A stretch of 64,000 nt of DNA, from NCBI RefSeq assembly GCF_001612905.1, contig NZ_BDBI01000016.1:62001-126000 (forward strand). Direction: 5' to 3'. The position numbers were made by a program, and so were the translations under genes. This DNA is from Nocardia ignorata NBRC 108230 (GTDB lineage: Bacteria > Actinomycetota > Actinomycetes > Mycobacteriales > Mycobacteriaceae). The stretch's first letter is position 1; the number at the start of each line of letters is the position of its first letter. Of this stretch, positions 23,390 through 32,086 are shown piece after piece. Under the pieces are notes generated by a model, which saw only the letters and a program-made list of their open reading frames with translations, searched no databases and was not told the DNA's origin.

Positions 23390-25267
23390 CTATTCGACGG
23401 TGACGGACTTCGCCAGGTTGCGCGGCTTGTCGACGTCGTAGCCGCGTGCCTGCGCCACCTCGGCGGCGAAGATCTGCAGCGGAACCGTCGACAGCAACGG
23501 CTGGAAGAGGGTCGGGGCGACCGGGATCTCGATGAGGTCGTCGGCGAACGGGCGAACCGTGTCGTCGCCTTCCTCCGCGATCACGATCGTGCGCGCGCCA
23601 CGGGCCTGGATCTCGCGAATGTTGCTGAGCAGCTTCGAATGCAGCACCGCGCGACCCTTCGGCGACGGCATCACCACGATCACCGGCAGACCGTCTTCGA
23701 TCAGCGCGATCGGCCCGTGCTTGAGCTCGCCCGCCGCGAAACCCTCGGCATGCATGTAGGCCAGTTCCTTGAGCTTGAGCGCACCCTCGAGCGCCACCGG
23801 GTAACCCACGTGGCGGCCGAGGAACAGCACCGTCGGCACGTGCGCCAGCTCGCGGGCGATGGCACGCACCTGCGGCGCGGTGTCGAGCACCCGCGCGATC
23901 AGCTTCGGCATCGACTCGAGTTCGGCGAACTCGCGGGCCACCTCGTCGGGGTACTTGGTGCCGCGCGCCTGCGCCAGCGCCAGGCCGACCAGATAGTTGG
24001 CGGCAACCTGCGCCAGGAACGCCTTGGTCGAGGCCACGCCGATCTCGGGCCCGGTGCGGGTGTAGATCACCGCGTCGGACTCGCGCGGGATCTGCGCGCC
24101 GTTGGTGTTGCAGATCGCGAGCACGCGCGCCTTCTGCTCCTTGGCGTGGCGTACCGCTTCCAGCGTGTCGGCGGTCTCGCCCGACTGCGAGATCGCGACC
24201 ACCAGCGTCGACCGGTCGAGCACCGGGTCGCGGTAACGGAATTCGCTGGCCAGCTCCACTTCCACCGGCACCCGCGTCCAGTGCTCGATGGCGTACTTGG
24301 CCAGCAGACCCGCGTGGTAGGAGCTGCCGCACGCCACCACGAACACCTTGTCGAATTCGCGCAGTTCCTGGTCGGCGAGGCGCTGCTCGTCGAGCACGAT
24401 CCGCCCGCCGTTCTCGTCGACGACGAAATGCCCGATCAGGGTGTCGGCGACAGCGGTCGGCTGCTCCTCGATCTCCTTGAGCATGAAGTAGTCGTGGCCG
24501 CCCTTCTCGGCGGCGGCCAGGTCCCAGTCGATCGTGAAGGGCCTGCTCGTCACGTCGGAATTGCCGTCGAAGTCGGTGACGGTGTAGCTGTCGGCGGTGA
24601 TCACGACGGCCTGGTTCTGGCCGAGCTCCACGGCTTCGCGGGTGTGCTCGATGAACGCGGTGACATCGGAGGCGATGAACATCTCACCCTGCCCGACCCC
24701 GACGACCAGCGGCGTCGACTGCCGCGCCGCGACGATCGTGCCCGGATGATCGGCATGGGTGAACACCAGCGTGAACGCGCCGTCGAGGCGGCGAAGCACG
24801 GCGAGCACGCTCGCGGTGAAGTCACCTGCGGTAGGCCCCTCGGCATACGCGCGGGCCACCAGATGCACCGCGACCTCGGTGTCGGTGTCGCTGAGTAGCT
24901 CGATCCCGGCGTCCTCGAGTTCGCGACGCAGCGGTGCGAAGTTCTCGATGATGCCGTTGTGGACCACGGCCAGCTTGCCGGAGGGGTCACGGTGCGGGTG
25001 GGCGTTGCGGTCGGTCGGCGCGCCGTGCGTGGCCCACCTGGTGTGGCCCATTCCGCTGGTCCCGGCGAATTTCGCGCCGTCGGCGACGTCGAGTTCGGCT
25101 TCCAGATTCGCCAGCCGCCCCGCCTTGCGTTCGACCGCGATTCCCCCGTTCCCGTCGAGAATCGCCACCCCCGCGGAGTCGTAGCCCCGGTACTCCATGC
25201 GACGCAGCGCGTCGACGACAACGCCGAGCGCATCCCGGTATCCGACGTAGCCAACGATTCCGCACAT
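23390..25267 (-). CDS. glmS: glucosamine-fructose-6-phosphate aminotransferase
   Basis: Makes glucosamine-6-phosphate from fructose-6-phosphate and glutamine, the entry to UDP-GlcNAc and peptidoglycan. The 625-residue length is normal. The start MCGIVGYVGYRDA exposes the catalytic Cys after Met removal; the glutaminase domain runs to about 230, and two SIS sugar-isomerase domains follow (FVVACGSSYHAG, AISQSGETADTLEA). The C-terminus KPRNLAKSVTVE is typical. AGGTGG precedes the ATG. A TnpB-type element lies just upstream. Confidence 0.96.
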   Translation of the reverse strand: MCGIVGYVGYRDALGVVVDALRRMEYRGYDSAGVAILDGNGGIAVERKAGRLANLEAELDVADGAKFAGTSGMGHTRWATHGAPTDRNAHPHRDPSGKLAVVHNGIIENFAPLRRELEDAGIELLSDTDTEVAVHLVARAYAEGPTAGDFTASVLAVLRRLDGAFTLVFTHADHPGTIVAARQSTPLVVGVGQGEMFIASDVTAFIEHTREAVELGQNQAVVITADSYTVTDFDGNSDVTSRPFTIDWDLAAAEKGGHDYFMLKEIEEQPTAVADTLIGHFVVDENGGRIVLDEQRLADQELREFDKVFVVACGSSYHAGLLAKYAIEHWTRVPVEVELASEFRYRDPVLDRSTLVVAISQSGETADTLEAVRHAKEQKARVLAICNTNGAQIPRESDAVIYTRTGPEIGVASTKAFLAQVAANYLVGLALAQARGTKYPDEVAREFAELESMPKLIARVLDTAPQVRAIARELAHVPTVLFLGRHVGYPVALEGALKLKELAYMHAEGFAAGELKHGPIALIEDGLPVIVVMPSPKGRAVLHSKLLSNIREIQARGARTIVIAEEGDDTVRPFADDLIEIPVAPTLFQPLLSTVPLQIFAAEVAQARGYDVDKPRNLAKSVTVE

Positions 25268-25369
25268 GGTCCACCACCCTACTGAAGGTGTGCTGGCGTG
25301 TCGTTCGGTGCGGTAGCTGAAGCCGGCACAACCACAAATAGTAGTCGCCGACATTGCGGGGGCTATATC

Positions 25370-26527
25370 GTGGCAACCGTGCAGCTCCGATACAACTTTC
25401 GTATCGACCCCTCGCCCGGCCAGCAGATCGCGTTGGCTCGGGCATTCGGGTGCGCACGCGTGGTGTACAACGACGGGTTGGCCGCCCGTAAAGCAGCGTT
25501 CGAGCAGGGACTGCCACGCATCTCCGACGCGGAGCTGTCGAAGCGGCTGACCGCGGCGAAGAAGACCCCGCAACGGGCCTGGCTGGGTGAGGTATCGGCG
25601 GTGGTGTTGCAGCAAGCGTTGGCAGACCTGAACACCGCGTACCGCAATTTCTTCGCTTCGCTCTACGGCAAGCACCAGGGTCCGAGGGTTGCGCCGCCGA
25701 GGTGGCGGTCCCGGAAGGACCCTCGTCAGTCGGTTCGGTTCACCCGCAACGCCTCCTTCGCGATCACTGCGGGCGCGAGGTTGCGTCTTCCGAAGATCGG
25801 CGACGTCACGGTTCGCTGGTCGCGGGACCTGCCTTCAGAGCCGTCGAGTGTGACGATCATCAGGGACGCGGCGGGTCGATACTTCGCGTCGTTCGTCGTC
25901 CAGGTCGGCGATCAGCGGCTGCCGCCATCGGATTCCGAGGTCGGTATCGACTTGGGGTTGGCGACGTTCGCTGTGATGTCGAACGGACAGACGATCGCCT
26001 CGCCGCGATTTTTCCGCCACGCCGAACGCAAGCTCCGCAAGGCCCAGAAGACGTTGTCGCGCAGGAAAAAGTGCTCCGCGAACAGGGCGAAGGCGCGGGT
26101 GAAACTCGCGAGAGCCCATGCGAAGGTAGCTGACAAGCGCCGAGATTGGGCGCACAAGTATTCCACGTCGATCATCCGCGACAACCAAGCGGTGTTCGTC
26201 GAGGACTTGTGCGTCAGGGGTATAGCCCGCACCCCGCTGGCGAAGTCGGTTCACGACGCCGGGTGGGGCATGTTCACCCGCCTGTTGGAAGAGAAGGCGG
26301 CCCGATACGGCCGAACCTTCGGCAAGGTGGATCGCTGGTTCCCGTCAACCCGATTGTGCTCGGCGTGCGGTGCCCTGGGCGGCAACATGCCCTTGCACAT
26401 TCGAAACTGGACGTGCACTTGTGGTGTCACGCACGACCGCGACCTCAACGCGGCGGTCAATATCCTCGCGGCCGGGCAGGCCGAGAGGTTAAACGCCTGC
26501 GGAGGGGCTGTCGGCCTTCCTGCCTAG
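25370..26527 (+). CDS. tnpB: TnpB-type RNA-guided nuclease / IS605 OrfB
   Basis: A 385-residue TnpB protein, the ancestor class of Cas12 nucleases. RuvC residues are Asp194 in VGIDLGLATF, Glu278 in AVFVEDLCV and Asp358 in HDRDLNAAVNIL, so the active site looks intact. A zinc ribbon is formed by Cys330/Cys333 and Cys349/Cys351; the second pair is C-x-C instead of the usual C-x2-C. The N-terminal helical region and DLNTAYRNFF are typical. The start is uncertain: the GTG at 25370 (MATVQLRYNF) or another GTG three codons later. Associated transposase TnpA is absent nearby. Confidence 0.88.
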   Translation: MATVQLRYNFRIDPSPGQQIALARAFGCARVVYNDGLAARKAAFEQGLPRISDAELSKRLTAAKKTPQRAWLGEVSAVVLQQALADLNTAYRNFFASLYGKHQGPRVAPPRWRSRKDPRQSVRFTRNASFAITAGARLRLPKIGDVTVRWSRDLPSEPSSVTIIRDAAGRYFASFVVQVGDQRLPPSDSEVGIDLGLATFAVMSNGQTIASPRFFRHAERKLRKAQKTLSRRKKCSANRAKARVKLARAHAKVADKRRDWAHKYSTSIIRDNQAVFVEDLCVRGIARTPLAKSVHDAGWGMFTRLLEEKAARYGRTFGKVDRWFPSTRLCSACGALGGNMPLHIRNWTCTCGVTHDRDLNAAVNILAAGQAERLNACGGAVGLPA

Positions 26528-26621
26528 CGGGAAGCAAGCCTCTGTGAAACAGGAACCCACCGAAGGCGCCCGTCAAGGGTGATGGTAGGAATCCCGGGCC
26601 TCGGGCCGGGGAGGATGTCAA
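26440..26621 (+). ncRNA. candidate omega RNA (guide scaffold) of TnpB
   Basis: TnpB proteins use an RNA made from the 3' end of tnpB and the right end of the element. This stretch covers the last codons of tnpB and 94 bp of non-coding, GC-rich sequence with short self-complementary runs (for example GGCCTCGGGCC near 26598). The extent is inferred from the family, not read directly. Confidence 0.3.
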
Positions 26622-26629
26622 TGATCGGA

Positions 26630-26635
26630 TACTCT
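26630..26635 (+). promoter_or_regulatory. -10 element of a leaderless transcript
   Basis: TACTCT ends 7 nt before the GTG at 26643. The promoter abuts the presumed right end of the TnpB element. Confidence 0.4.
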
Positions 26636-26642
26636 TCACGCC

Positions 26643-27497
26643 GTGTCGGACTCCGTGAAATCGCTCCTGAGCACCCTGTCCATGCGCGGTCCTCACCGGG
26701 TGCTGCGTGGCAACCTTGGCATCGCCGGTCAACCCGGCGTGGTCTATACCCCGGAGTCCGGGCTGAACCTGCCCGCCGTCGCGTTCGCGCACAGCTGGCT
26801 GACCAGCGCCGAGAACTACAAGGGCCTGCTCGAGCACATCGCGTCGTGGGGTTTCGTGGTCGCCGCCCCCGACACCGAACGCGGACCGATCCCGTCACAC
26901 CTCGACCTCGCCACCGATCTGCTCACCACCCTCGACATCGTGAGCAAGGTCCGCCTCGGCGACGGCACCATCAGCGTCCACCCCGACCGGCTCGCCCTGG
27001 CCGGTCACGGCATGGGCGCTGGCGCCGCCGTGATCGCCGCCGCCCAGCGTCCCGTCGCCACCGTCGCCGCCCTCTTCCCCGCGCCCACTTCCCCCGCCGC
27101 GGAGAACATCGCCACCGACCTCGACACCCCCGCCCTGATCCTGGCAGGCGACGACCTCGACTCCATCAACTCCAACGCCCGCCCCCTCGCCACCGCCTGG
27201 TCGGGCCCCTGCCTCCTGCGCCGCCTCGACGGCGCCACCCACAACGGCATCATCGAAGGCCGGCGCCTCTTCGCCGCCCTCGGCGCGGGCCGCTACGAAT
27301 ACAAAACCGACAAGGCCACCCGAGCCCTCCTCACCGGCTACCTCCTCACCACCCTCCAGGGCGAGAAGAAATACAAACCCTTCGCCGACCCCGAAGCCGC
27401 CATCCCCCACACCACGGTCGTCGACCCCCACGCCGAGGTGGAAGTGGAAGCGCCGAAACTGTCCGTCGGCACGATCGCCAAACTCATTCGCGGCTGA
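26643..27497 (+). CDS. dienelactone-hydrolase-like protein lacking the nucleophile
   Basis: A 284-residue alpha/beta-hydrolase-fold protein of the dienelactone hydrolase/PET hydrolase-like class. The elbow reads LAGHGMGAGAAV, so Gly123 replaces the nucleophilic Ser or Cys. A later LILAGDDLD and the His in GATHNGII are in the usual places for acid and base. The protein is therefore probably not a normal esterase. There is no signal peptide. Function unknown; other actinobacterial relatives should show whether the Gly is conserved. Confidence 0.8.
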   Translation: MSDSVKSLLSTLSMRGPHRVLRGNLGIAGQPGVVYTPESGLNLPAVAFAHSWLTSAENYKGLLEHIASWGFVVAAPDTERGPIPSHLDLATDLLTTLDIVSKVRLGDGTISVHPDRLALAGHGMGAGAAVIAAAQRPVATVAALFPAPTSPAAENIATDLDTPALILAGDDLDSINSNARPLATAWSGPCLLRRLDGATHNGIIEGRRLFAALGAGRYEYKTDKATRALLTGYLLTTLQGEKKYKPFADPEAAIPHTTVVDPHAEVEVEAPKLSVGTIAKLIRG

Positions 27498-27547
27498 CCG
27501 AAACCTCACGCACCTCGGGTTGATTCGACGGCCCGCCGCGCTGCCGA

Positions 27548-28620
27548 TCACGTCAGGACGACGAGCAATATCAGTGCAATGATCCAGGCCAAGGCCAGGA
27601 CAACGCCCACGTTCTCGGCTCGTTGTCGCACCTGCCGACTCGATGGGCGGGATTCGGTGCGGTGCCGCTGAATGCTCGGCGGTCTGGGCGGCGCGTTTCC
27701 CGGGTCCGGCTCGGACGTGGGTGCCGGTGCAGGGCTGACCATGGTGACGGCTATCCGTCGCGCTGCAGTCGACGTTCCGAAACCGGCTGCGGCCCCGACC
27801 GGCTGGAACGCCGACCGCACTGCCCCGGCGAATTCACCACACGACCCGAACCGATCCTCAGGGCGCTTGCCATCGCGCAGCGAAGCATATGGTCGAGCCC
27901 GACAGGTAGGTCCGGTCGCTGCAATGTGATCGCCGGCGGATCAGCTGACATGTGGGACTGGATCACCGCAACCGGGTTGTTTGCCGCGAACGGAGGAGCG
28001 CCGGTGAGCAGCACGAACAGAGTGCAGGCGAGCGAATACTGGTCGCACTGTGGACCGACAGCCGATCCGGCCAGCTGTTCCGGCGACGCGTAAGCCAATG
28101 TGGCGGTGAATGTTCCGGTTTGCGTGAGCGGGTTCTGATCGAAATGCAAACGGGCGATGCCGAAATCGGCCAGCAATACACGCTCCGGCCGACCTTGCTC
28201 CGTCGCCCCGAGCAGCACATTGGCGGGTTTGACATCCCGGTGCAGCACACCTCGACTGTGCGCGAAGTCCAACGCCTCGGCGACCTCGGACACGATCCGT
28301 ACAGCACGTAGAGGCTCGAGAACTCCCACTGTTGCTGCATCGGTCCCCGGCACGTATTGCATCGCGATCCAGGGCCGATTTCCGTCGACGCCCCGGTCAT
28401 AGACGGTGACGATATTCGGATGATCCAGGCGCGCAGCAAGATCCGCTTCGCGCTCGAACCGTGCCCGCGCCTCCGCATCACCGAACATCTGCTCGTCGAG
28501 CACCTTGACGGCGACCGAGCGCGGCAACCTCGGGTGCCGCGCCAACTAGACAGCGCCCATCCCACCGCGCCCGAGCAGGCGCTCTAACTCGTATCCTGCG
28601 ACAGACCCGGCGCCTATCAA
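27548..28620 (-). pseudogene. Ser/Thr protein kinase pseudogene (amber codon and frameshift)
   Basis: Remnant of a membrane kinase of the same kind as the two intact kinases at 47.9 and 55.8 kb. Reading starts at a TTG (28620) after GAGGGGA. The glycine loop reads GRGGMGAV, then TAG at 28546-28548, then LARHPRLPR; the intact paralogues have GMGSVYLAAHPSLPR and GMGTVYLAQNPSLPR, so a Tyr codon became a stop. Downstream VAVKVL, HRDVKPAN and DFGIAR are preserved. Near 27867 one base is missing: the next frame continues RPEDRFGSCGEFAGAVRS, matching NERFGTCREF of the paralogue, and ends in a membrane segment. Both lesions inactivate it. Confidence 0.88.
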
Positions 28621-28708
28621 GTCGTTCCCCTCGTCAGCGGTCCACAGTCGGCACCGTCCCGCACCCTCGCACCGGCCATACCGAGGCGAATCATCACAAT
28701 ATGCAGGA

Positions 28709-29158
28709 TCAGTCCAGCCAGGTCGAACGCCGGTAGTACTCCGATTCGGAGTCGTAGTCACCATCGGAGGGGGCAACGACCGAGCGCGCTTCCCTCGCTG
28801 CCCGCGCTCGCGCCACGGCGGCGCGGATCTCGGCCTGGCGCTGCTGCTCAGGAGTGAGGGTCGGGTCGGGTTCTGCGGGGAAGACCGGAGGCGGCGGTGG
28901 GGCCACAGCGCGGGCAATGGACTGGATGCGCTCCTCCTGCACCTCATGTGAATCAGGCTGTGGCTCGGCGATTTCGGCTTCGGCCGCCTCCTGTGCGAGC
29001 AGTTCCACCACTTCATCGAAGCGTCGGGCCGCATTGGCAGCTACCTGCTGGGCGCGAATTACCGTCTGCCGGTCGATGTCATCGAGTTCCTCTCGCAGCA
29101 TGACCGAGCGCCGAAGGGTCTCGGCCGCGATCTGCTCGAACTCCGCCGCGTAGTCCAC
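28709..29158 (-). CDS. hypothetical acidic coiled-coil-like protein
   Basis: A 149-residue protein. Residues 1-75 are helical with heptad-like spacing (FEQIAAETLRRSVMLREELD, QQVAANAARRFDEVVELLA), then a Pro-rich break and a second helical segment (QRQAEIRAAVARARAAREAR) with an acidic Tyr-containing tail. I do not recognise the family. It is last in a minus-strand set with a large WXG-like protein and a WXG100-sized protein, so it may be a chaperone or partner of those. The GTG start follows GGGAGAATG. Confidence 0.55.
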   Translation of the reverse strand: MDYAAEFEQIAAETLRRSVMLREELDDIDRQTVIRAQQVAANAARRFDEVVELLAQEAAEAEIAEPQPDSHEVQEERIQSIARAVAPPPPPVFPAEPDPTLTPEQQRQAEIRAAVARARAAREARSVVAPSDGDYDSESEYYRRSTWLD

Positions 29159-29208
29159 GATGGATCATTCTCCCGGCGTCCGGCGCGATCCGCCAGCTCT
29201 GTCCGTGC

Positions 29209-30906
29209 TCACAGTGGACCCGCCTCGGCCAGGACCGCACCACTGTCACCCGGATTGCTTGCCTGGTGGTCCTCGACGCTCGAGGTGTGTTCACCGTCGG
29301 TCTCCTGTTGCTGCGACCGCGGACCGACCGGAACGCCGCCGGCCACCGAACCCGAGGAGGGGTCACCCGCACCGACTTCGCTGGTCACCGGCGCATTCGT
29401 CAGGTCGGGAGTTTCAGACGTCGTGGCATCCGCGCCACCCCCCGCTCCCGACCCAGCGTCTTCGAGGCCCGCCGTGCCCTGTCCTGTCCCGGATTCCGGT
29501 GCCCCCGTGCCGAGTACACCCGTCTCGCCCTGATCGCCGGTCGAGCCTTCCGAACCGGACTCCGTGGTGACCACGGGAACTCCGTTCTCGTCCAAGGTCA
29601 GCCGATACTCGTTTGTCTGGCCGTCGGCGCCTGTCGTCGTCAACGACAGGCCTTCCGCACCCGCCTGGATCGTCACCTTCGTATCGCCCAACTGGAACGA
29701 CGCCTCGTGCTCTCCCGAGAGCAGACTGCTCGCCTGCTCCGTCATCTGTTCGATGCCCTCACTGACGGAGGTGCCGACCGATTCGACCGCAGAAGTCAAC
29801 GAACTCCCGAGATCCCCGGTCAGTGCGCTCGACACCGTCGTCCCGAGCTCGCTGAGCGTCGTGGCGAGAGTACTCAGCGCGGTGCTGGTATCGGAACTGT
29901 CGTCGTCGGAGTCGTCGTCGGTGTCCTGCGTCGTGGTCTTGACTGGTGACGAGGTGTCGCCCTTTTGCGTGCCCGCGGCACTGGTTTGGTCGTCCGAGTT
30001 CTGGCTGCCTTCGGCGGCACCGGGGGAACTACCGTCCGAGTTCTGGTTTCCTTTGGCTCCGGACTGGTCGCCCTTGGAGGGCTCCTCGACCGGTGCCGCA
30101 GCAACCCCCGCGACCGACGGATACGCACGCTCTTGGATCGCGTCGGCAAGCGCCTGGAGGTAGTTGAATTTGCCCTCGATGCCGGTTTGCGCAACGTTGC
30201 ACTGGGCTCTGAAAACATCGAGCTTGTCGCTGTAGGCCTGCTTGAAGACCTCGTCCAGCCACTCCTTGCAGGTCTCCTTGACTGCCTGCTTCCACTCATC
30301 GGAATGTCGCTTGACATCTTCGGTCCGATTTTCGATGCCGTCGAGGTCGGTCAACGTATTCAGCAACATATCCGTGATGTCGCCGGTTTTGCTGGCGTCG
30401 ATGATCCGCCGGATGTCGTCTGCGGGCATTTCTTTGACCGTGATCACCGTCTGCCCGCCTCGTTCACGGTATCCGGCCGCGATCTGTAGAACAGTCGTCG
30501 CCTTCTGCTCCACGATCTGCCGAAGGGTTGGTACGGCATCCGACATCGCGTTCGCAAGGGTCTGCACCGGGTTGCGATCTTGTTCCGCGAACCCGACGAC
30601 CTCACGCAGCCGCCCGATGCCGGCCTCTGCGGCCGCCCCCTGCCAGCTCGCCCCCAAGCTGTTCGCCGTGGTCTGCTGCACACCTCGTTGTGTGTCGGCA
30701 ACAGTGATCATCGCTTTCAGAGCATCGGCAGACGCCTGCATCTTGGCGAGATTCATCTCGCGCTCCTGGTCATAGGTCGCCTGAATCTTCAGCAGCGGCC
30801 AACCGAGGTCTGTGCCGAACGCCTCCTGGTACAGCGGCAACAGCTGCTCGAAATAGAGGAGCCCCTTCGCGCCGTCATCGAGAATCTGATCAACGGTCTT
30901 GGTCAT
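29209..30906 (-). CDS. putative type VII secretion substrate-like protein with disordered tail
   Basis: A 565-residue protein. Residues 1-260 are helical and include SLGASWQGAAAEAGIGRL, a W-x-G turn between long helices as in WXG100/PPE-like and LXG-like proteins. Residues 270-565 are low-complexity (Ser/Asp/Gly/Thr) with one more structured stretch, ASFQLGDTKVTIQAGAEGLS, in the middle. There is no signal peptide and no toxin motif is obvious. The gene follows a WXG100-sized gene by 28 bp. Export by a type VII system is inferred from the helical W-x-G layout and the neighbour. Confidence 0.55.
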   Translation of the reverse strand: MTKTVDQILDDGAKGLLYFEQLLPLYQEAFGTDLGWPLLKIQATYDQEREMNLAKMQASADALKAMITVADTQRGVQQTTANSLGASWQGAAAEAGIGRLREVVGFAEQDRNPVQTLANAMSDAVPTLRQIVEQKATTVLQIAAGYRERGGQTVITVKEMPADDIRRIIDASKTGDITDMLLNTLTDLDGIENRTEDVKRHSDEWKQAVKETCKEWLDEVFKQAYSDKLDVFRAQCNVAQTGIEGKFNYLQALADAIQERAYPSVAGVAAAPVEEPSKGDQSGAKGNQNSDGSSPGAAEGSQNSDDQTSAAGTQKGDTSSPVKTTTQDTDDDSDDDSSDTSTALSTLATTLSELGTTVSSALTGDLGSSLTSAVESVGTSVSEGIEQMTEQASSLLSGEHEASFQLGDTKVTIQAGAEGLSLTTTGADGQTNEYRLTLDENGVPVVTTESGSEGSTGDQGETGVLGTGAPESGTGQGTAGLEDAGSGAGGGADATTSETPDLTNAPVTSEVGAGDPSSGSVAGGVPVGPRSQQQETDGEHTSSVEDHQASNPGDSGAVLAEAGPL

Positions 30907-30934
30907 CGCAGAACCTCCCGCCGCACGTCAGTGC

Positions 30935-31261
30935 TCACTTCGCTGCTGCCTGATCGAGGGCGCGCGCAGTGTTCTTGTCCACCTCTGCGTATTCCACCGT
31001 GGCCTTGCCGATAGCGTCGGCGGTGGCTTCGACCGAAGTCGTCCACACCCTGAGCCAGGTGACGGCCCGGTCCAGACCTTGTGAGATCCGAACGCCCTGA
31101 GCGGCGTAGGCACGACCCGCCTCGGTGCCGTCGCCCCAGTCGTTGTTCGCCACATTTTTTGCCGCCGTGCGCACTTCGGTCACAGTTGCCCGCAGGCTGC
31201 TGACCGATTTGTCCATCGCCGTCTTGTCGACGACGACACCGCCGGAAACCTGCGTACCCAT
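30935..31261 (-). CDS. WXG100-sized helical protein (ESX-like)
   Basis: A 108-residue protein made of two helical halves with a central NNDWGDGTEAGRAYAAQG, where W-G-D sits at the turn position of WXG100 proteins. The size is typical of Esx partners. It precedes the large W-x-G protein and is probably co-transcribed. The start ATG at 31261 is chosen because GGAGG lies 8 nt upstream; an ATG 8 codons earlier lacks such a site. Confidence 0.6.
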   Translation of the reverse strand: MGTQVSGGVVVDKTAMDKSVSSLRATVTEVRTAAKNVANNDWGDGTEAGRAYAAQGVRISQGLDRAVTWLRVWTTSVEATADAIGKATVEYAEVDKNTARALDQAAAK

Positions 31262-31348
31262 CTCCCCCACCTCCGCAGAACACACGGCGCCCGGATGACG
31301 CCTACCTACTTCGACGCGCGAACCCCTCCACCGGTTCCCACGAATACC

Positions 31349-31657
31349 CTACTTTCCCAGATTCCCCTGATCAGTCTTCCTCCACTCCGAAGTCCCATCC
31401 GGATGCCGGTGGTACTCCCACGCCGCATAGTCCCCGTCCTCCTCGATCACCGTCACGTGGTCGGCGAGGCCGTCCTCGTCGTAGTCGGACCAGATAGTGG
31501 TGGAGTTGGGGTCGGTGTGGGTGAGGGAGTCGGCTACGCCGTCGGTGTCGAGGTCCTGGGAGGGGGAGTTGAGTTCGACGGGGCCGAGGCTGTCGAGGGG
31601 TGTGTGCGCGTCGATGTCGGGTAGGCCGAAGCCGGGGATGTCGCCCGAGGTGACCAT
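31349..31657 (-). CDS. Asp-rich repeat protein (DUF6802-like)
   Basis: A 102-residue acidic protein with DTDGVADSLTHTD and DYDEDGLADHVTVIEEDGD, repeats of the D-x-D-x-D-G-x-x-D calcium-binding kind found in thrombospondin type-3/dockerin-like and actinobacterial DUF6802 proteins. No signal peptide is seen. A strong GAGGAG precedes the ATG. It lies upstream of the WXG-like set on the same strand, 87 bp away. Family name is from memory and not checked. Confidence 0.6.
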   Translation of the reverse strand: MVTSGDIPGFGLPDIDAHTPLDSLGPVELNSPSQDLDTDGVADSLTHTDPNSTTIWSDYDEDGLADHVTVIEEDGDYAAWEYHRHPDGTSEWRKTDQGNLGK

Positions 31658-31748
31658 GGCTCCTCCTCAAACGGGAAACTCGCGGATGACGGCGCGGCGG
31701 AACTCCACCATCCTGTCATCCGCGAGCGGCTCACGGCCACGTCGGGTG

Positions 31749-31940
31749 TTATTTCTTGGGCATGATCAGCCACAGGATCAGGTAGAGCAGGAACTGGGGT
31801 CCCGGCAGCAGGCAGGAGGCGACGAAGGCGAGGCGGACGACGCTCGGGCTCCACCCGAAGTAGTCGGCGATGCCGCCGCAGACGCCTGCGATCCATTTGT
31901 CGCTGGTCGAGCGGGTGAAGCGGCGGGTGGGGGCAGTCAT
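31749..31940 (-). CDS. minimal PspC-domain protein
   Basis: A 63-residue protein consisting of a PspC domain and nothing else: KWIAGVCGGIADYFGW, SPSVVRLAFV and a hydrophobic LLYLILWLIMPKK end. PspC proteins bind or sense the membrane in phage-shock and envelope-stress responses. The ATG at 31940 is chosen because the domain begins there; the frame is open further upstream without support. Confidence 0.85.
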   Translation of the reverse strand: MTAPTRRFTRSTSDKWIAGVCGGIADYFGWSPSVVRLAFVASCLLPGPQFLLYLILWLIMPKK

Positions 31941-32086
31941 GATGGTGTGCCTTCCTGGTCGAGCGGTGATGACTCCACAGTGCCGTCGGGTGCCACTCCC
32001 CGGCATCGGTCGACGGACCCATCCGCACCCTGATTTCGGGCCACCCCATCTCAGGGTCACACCCTGAGATCGGGCAGACTCGAGCG

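Larger units (their letters stand above)
25340..26621 (+). mobile_element. IS200/IS605-family element with tnpB only (ends approximate)
   Basis: A stand-alone tnpB with a structured non-coding 3' extension sits between glmS and a hydrolase-fold gene. There is no tnpA transposase, so mobility would need one in trans. The left end lies somewhere in 25268-25369; a right end near GATGTCAA (26614-26621) is a guess from the position of the next gene's promoter. No terminal inverted repeat is expected in this family. Confidence 0.4.

Noticed and set aside
27751..28545. a 264-residue functional kinase starting at the TTG after the amber codon
   Set aside because: It would lack the ATP-binding glycine loop and has a scrambled C-terminus after the frameshift; pseudogene is the better reading.
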